Assembly: GCA_013375495.1 (NCBI GenBank)
Contig: JABXKC010000074.1
Span: 1-6,484 of the forward strand
Length of the DNA: 6,484 nucleotides
Origin: Promethearchaeota archaeon
GTDB lineage: Archaea > Asgardarchaeota > Lokiarchaeia > Sigynarchaeales > SOKP01
Reading direction: 5' to 3'
Shown: positions 4,432 to 6,484 of the stretch, in pieces
Layout: each line of letters opens with the position of its first letter
Position numbering within the stretch: position 1 is the stretch's first letter
Notes under the pieces: model-generated
The model's database searches: none
The model's input: the letters and a program-made list of their open reading frames with translations, nothing else
What the model was told of the DNA's origin: nothing
Position numbers and translations under genes: made by a program

Positions 4432-5607
4432 TTATCCTTCTATTCGCTTTAATGTCTGTTTCTTTATTTCAACCATAGCTCCCAGGGCCCAACAGACTCC
4501 TAAAAGAGAAATAATCCAGCCAACAAAAGGAAGGCCTGTAAGGATATAGAAAACTACTACTCCTAAAAGCATTGCCCAAACCAATGAAACATCTTGCTTT
4601 TTGCTTGCCCATTTCAGCAATTTTTGGCCCAAAACCATTCCTACAAAAATTTTAGTTAGATACAAAGAAATCAGATAAACAACTAAAGTAATTAAAGACA
4701 ATGGGATGCCAATAACAGTTATAGCCACCAAGAGCAAAATAATGGGAGTGACAATAAGATAAACCACTCCCCAACCAAGACTAGCCCAGGGTTTCTCTAT
4801 CATTCTTTGTCCTATTGTTTTACTGGTTTTACGAGCTAGAAGAATTATAATCAAACCCACTATCAACAAACCTAGAAGAACTATTATCTTTCCCATAAAA
4901 AAAGAAGCCCCTAAAGCCTTTTTAATGGGAGTAACTGGTAAAATAGTCGGTTTATAGGTGGTTTCTCCTGCTATCTTAGCTCCTTCTTTTATCTCTGCTT
5001 CTGTTGAAGCAGTGTAAGTCAAATTTCCTTTGATATTAGCCTGGGGATTTAAAACGAGATGGCCATCTTTAGTATCAATTTTTAAGTCAACATTACCACC
5101 AACTTCATTAGCTAACACCACATTGCCACCACCTCCTTTAACATCTCCACTTACCTTTCCTTTAATCTCAATACTGCCAGCAAAAATTAAAACATCCCAG
5201 CCAATTTCAGCATCCTCTCCAAGAATCACTGTTCCTCCAAATACATTTACATTCTTACCAACTTTGCTATTAATTTCTATTGTTCCCCCACCAACACGAA
5301 TATTACCAGTCACATCTCCATTAATTCTGACAGTTCCACCAGTAACCAACACATCTCCTTTGACGGGTCCCGTAATATTAATTGTCCCTCCAGCAATAAT
5401 GACATCTTTTTGGGCTTGGCCATTAAAATCAATTGTGCCACCTGCTTGAATAAAGTTACTTTCAATTATTTCTTCCTTACCAACATAAATATTTTCCTTA
5501 CTATCTTCGGTTGAGGCTCCGCCAGCCAACGACAAAGTAGTTAGAGAAATAATAGCCACTAATAGACCAGAGAATAAAAAGAATCTTTTTTTATTCAATT
5601 TCAACAT
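4432..5607 (-). CDS. Exported bactofilin-like beta-helix protein with multi-pass C-terminal membrane domain
   Basis: This is a 391-residue protein. An N-terminal signal sequence or anchor spans about 7-29. Residues 40-215 are short Gly/Val/Ile repeats (VKGDVLVTGGTVRING, VTGNIRVGGGTIEINS) that turn about every 16-20 residues, the pattern of polymer-forming bactofilin-like beta-helices. A linker with prolines (219-227) leads to about five hydrophobic helices (239-258, 277-299, 301-325, 340-358, 360-378) and a basic tail. The repeat domain should lie outside and be tethered by the C-terminal helices. The likely role is structural, in cell-envelope shape or surface scaffolding; no enzyme motif is visible. 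It is a single-gene unit with its own promoter (5678-5691) and terminator (4382-4410). Confidence 0.88.
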   Translation of the reverse strand: MLKLNKKRFFLFSGLLVAIISLTTLSLAGGASTEDSKENIYVGKEEIIESNFIQAGGTIDFNGQAQKDVIIAGGTINITGPVKGDVLVTGGTVRINGDVTGNIRVGGGTIEINSKVGKNVNVFGGTVILGEDAEIGWDVLIFAGSIEIKGKVSGDVKGGGGNVVLANEVGGNVDLKIDTKDGHLVLNPQANIKGNLTYTASTEAEIKEGAKIAGETTYKPTILPVTPIKKALGASFFMGKIIVLLGLLIVGLIIILLARKTSKTIGQRMIEKPWASLGWGVVYLIVTPIILLLVAITVIGIPLSLITLVVYLISLYLTKIFVGMVLGQKLLKWASKKQDVSLVWAMLLGVVVFYILTGLPFVGWIISLLGVCWALGAMVEIKKQTLKRIEG

Positions 5608-5677
5608 AAGTTAAAATAGTTTGTTAATTTTTATTTCTCGACCTTTTTTATTTCTGTTTTATAACCTTTGCTGTTCT

Positions 5678-5691
5678 ATTTTACCAAAAAA
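5678..5691 (-). promoter_or_regulatory. Extended -10 promoter for the bactofilin-like gene
   Basis: The minus strand reads TTTTTTGGTAAAAT: T6, GG, then TAAAAT (5 of 6 against TATAAT), with TG-G as the extended -10. No GC hairpin precedes it here, only a second T-run, which shows that the T-tract and -10 pairing exists without a terminator. The predicted +1 is near 5671, giving a leader of about 64 nt with no Shine-Dalgarno before the ATG at 5607. Confidence 0.5.
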
Positions 5692-5795
5692 CAAAAAACT
5701 TTAAAGTCTTCCTTTCTGTGCCGTAAGACAGACAAGATAAGTTATACGATTTAAGTCCTCATGCGTTAATGTTGCCACATCTAGACAAGAGAACA

Positions 5796-5810
5796 CTCCT
5801 CATTGATGCG
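5796..5810 (-). repeat. 15-nt intergenic motif CGCATCAATGAGGAG, copy c
   Basis: Identical to 3270-3284. It lies 12 nt after the T-tract of the DUF4396 terminator, with GTCTCACAA between them. A truncated copy (GCATGAGGAC) is 31 nt further along at 5764-5755. Confidence 0.55.
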
Positions 5811-5821
5811 TTGTGAGACGT

Positions 5822-5848
5822 AAAAAAACCGCCTAATTGAATAGGCGG
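5822..5848 (-). terminator. Intrinsic terminator of the DUF4396 gene
   Basis: A perfect 7-bp GC-rich stem CCGCCTA/TAGGCGG with a 6-nt loop is followed on the minus strand by T7. It lies 37 nt past the TAA at 5886 and is the most canonical terminator in the window. Confidence 0.85.
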
Positions 5849-5885
5849 AATTCTCAGATTCCTCTAGTATGATATTAGAAGTTGT

Positions 5886-6320
5886 TTAATGGTGAATATG
5901 AGGTTTTCTTAACCCTTTTGAAATCATAAAATAGTTAATGGGGTATGCCGCCAAGAAGCCTGCAACTACTGAAAGTAAAAATCCGCCCCAAAATAGCGAC
6001 GTTAAAAAACTTGCAACTAATAAACCAGGAATTAAAAAAGCTGTTAAATTTTCAGCGGTTTCCATAACTAAAATACTAGCTGTTTCGCTAACAACTGTAA
6101 TTTTTGTAGCCGCTTTTATATTAAATCCTCTTTTCAAAAGAGGTATCATTGTTAAACTATAACCTCCCATAAATCCTAAAATAATTCCTAAAATCATGGT
6201 TGGAAAAACCGACCAACTTAATACGGTTCCTATTATTAAACCTAGAGTATCTCCTGTCCCACAACCAATTACACAATGAAGTGTGGTTCTAAAAGCTAAT
6301 TTTTTAGTATCTTTTTCCAT
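5886..6320 (-). CDS. DUF4396 membrane protein with His/Cys-rich ends
   Basis: From the ATG at 6320 this is 144 residues; a TTG at 6326 would add two. The sequence fits the DUF4396 family: an N-terminal HC-xx-GC-xx-GD motif (H17, C18, C22, D26 counted from the TTG), about four hydrophobic helices (about 28-56, 76-90, 93-117, 118-135), acidic residues in the membrane region (E81, E89, E92), and an HIHH end (143-146). The His and Cys residues suggest metal binding, and the gene lies near a CsoR operon, but it has its own promoter and terminator and the family has no settled function. I prefer the ATG because the TAGAAC -10 box ends 6 nt before it, placing +1 on its A, whereas the TTG would lie upstream of the transcript. 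Confidence 0.85.
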   Translation of the reverse strand: MEKDTKKLAFRTTLHCVIGCGTGDTLGLIIGTVLSWSVFPTMILGIILGFMGGYSLTMIPLLKRGFNIKAATKITVVSETASILVMETAENLTAFLIPGLLVASFLTSLFWGGFLLSVVAGFLAAYPINYFMISKGLRKPHIHH

Positions 6321-6326
6321 ATTCAA

Positions 6327-6340
6327 GTTCTACCAAAAAA
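6327..6340 (-). promoter_or_regulatory. Extended -10 promoter for the DUF4396 gene, predicted leaderless
   Basis: The minus strand reads TTTTTTGGTAGAAC: T6, then TG-G-TAGAAC (4 of 6 against TATAAT plus the extended TG). Six bases separate the box from the ATG at 6320, so the predicted +1 is the A of that ATG. A degenerate hairpin (6335-6357) of the GCC/GGCGG family precedes it. Confidence 0.5.
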
Positions 6341-6442
6341 CCATCTGATTGGCAATTTTTATACCTTACAAGACAGTTTTATGTTTTGTACGGCATTATC
6401 TTTTTAAAATAGGAATAGTTGCATTTTGTAACCATTTTGGGT

Positions 6443-6479
6443 TAAAATTACATATTATTAGTAGAGATACAATACGATG
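6443..6479 (+). promoter_or_regulatory. Possible divergent promoter and start codon at the right edge
   Basis: TTTTGGGTTAAAAT ends at 6448 on the plus strand and resembles the T-rich/TAAAAT promoters of the other strand. TACAAT (6468-6473) and an ATG (6477-6479) follow. Only two codons remain in the window, so a plus-strand gene beginning here cannot be confirmed. Confidence 0.25.
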
Positions 6480-6484
6480 GATCA

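Larger units (their letters stand above)
5608..5885. other. 278-bp intergenic region
   Basis: In minus-strand order this holds the terminator of the DUF4396 gene, the 15-nt motif copy c, a shortened second copy of the motif (CGCATGAG, 5765-5758), about 65 nt of unremarkable sequence, and the T-tract promoter of the bactofilin-like gene with a leader of about 64 nt. No ORF is convincing. Confidence 0.5.

Noticed and set aside
5030..5449. Plus-strand ORF of 139 codons rich in Thr and Pro
   Set aside because: It mirrors the Gly/Val repeats of the bactofilin-like gene on the other strand, and its periodicity is entirely explained by that.
5938..6162. Plus-strand ORF of 74 codons
   Set aside because: It lies fully inside the DUF4396 gene, which has a good family match and its own promoter and terminator.
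1..6484. CRISPR array or phage defence locus
   Set aside because: No regularly spaced repeats with unique spacers and no cas-like or nuclease ORFs are present; repeats are sparse and tied to gene ends.

Overview
This is an AT-rich bacterial window. All seven convincing genes read on the minus strand, so the gene order runs from the right edge to the left edge. The gene content suggests the Candidate Phyla Radiation (Patescibacteria), probably a Parcubacteria-like lineage: a DUF5667 protein with short FC...PEMC repeats, bactofilin-like export proteins, CCGNGKC...C..DC modules, short genes, little recognisable Shine-Dalgarno sequence and TGA used as a stop. This placement is inference from gene style; there is no marker gene.

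Layout in transcription order: a DUF4396 membrane protein (5886-6320) ending in a strong terminator; an exported bactofilin-like beta-helix protein with a multi-pass C-terminal membrane domain (4432-5607) ending in a strong terminator; a metal/thiol operon of a CsoR-type Cu(I) repressor (3955-4245), a 50-residue protein with 15 cysteines including seven in a row (3732-3884), and a membrane-anchored glutaredoxin-like protein (3378-3728), ending in a terminator; a secreted DUF5667 protein whose C-terminus is a close copy of that glutaredoxin-like domain (1890-3197); a 302-bp gene-free stretch with strong secondary structure; a membrane-anchored Cys-rich beta-helix protein (238-1587); and the start of another membrane-anchored gene leaving the window (1-92).

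The centre of the window is the proposed copper/thiol cassette. CsoR carries the Cys-His-Cys Cu(I) site with the usual spacing. A C5/G8 operator-like palindrome lies directly at its start codon. The next gene looks like a metallothionein-type Cu(I) or soft-metal sink, and the third puts a CxxC thiol domain outside the membrane. The same redox domain is fused to the DUF5667 protein next door.

The intergenic DNA is unusually patterned. Five gene starts share a T-tract that runs directly into an extended -10 box (TGn-TAGAAT type). At two or three genes the predicted transcription start falls on or within 2 nt of the ATG, which predicts leaderless mRNAs. Three repeat families are also present: GCC/GGCGG hairpins, a 69-bp element in two copies, and a 15-nt motif (CGCATCAATGAGGAG) downstream of three terminators.
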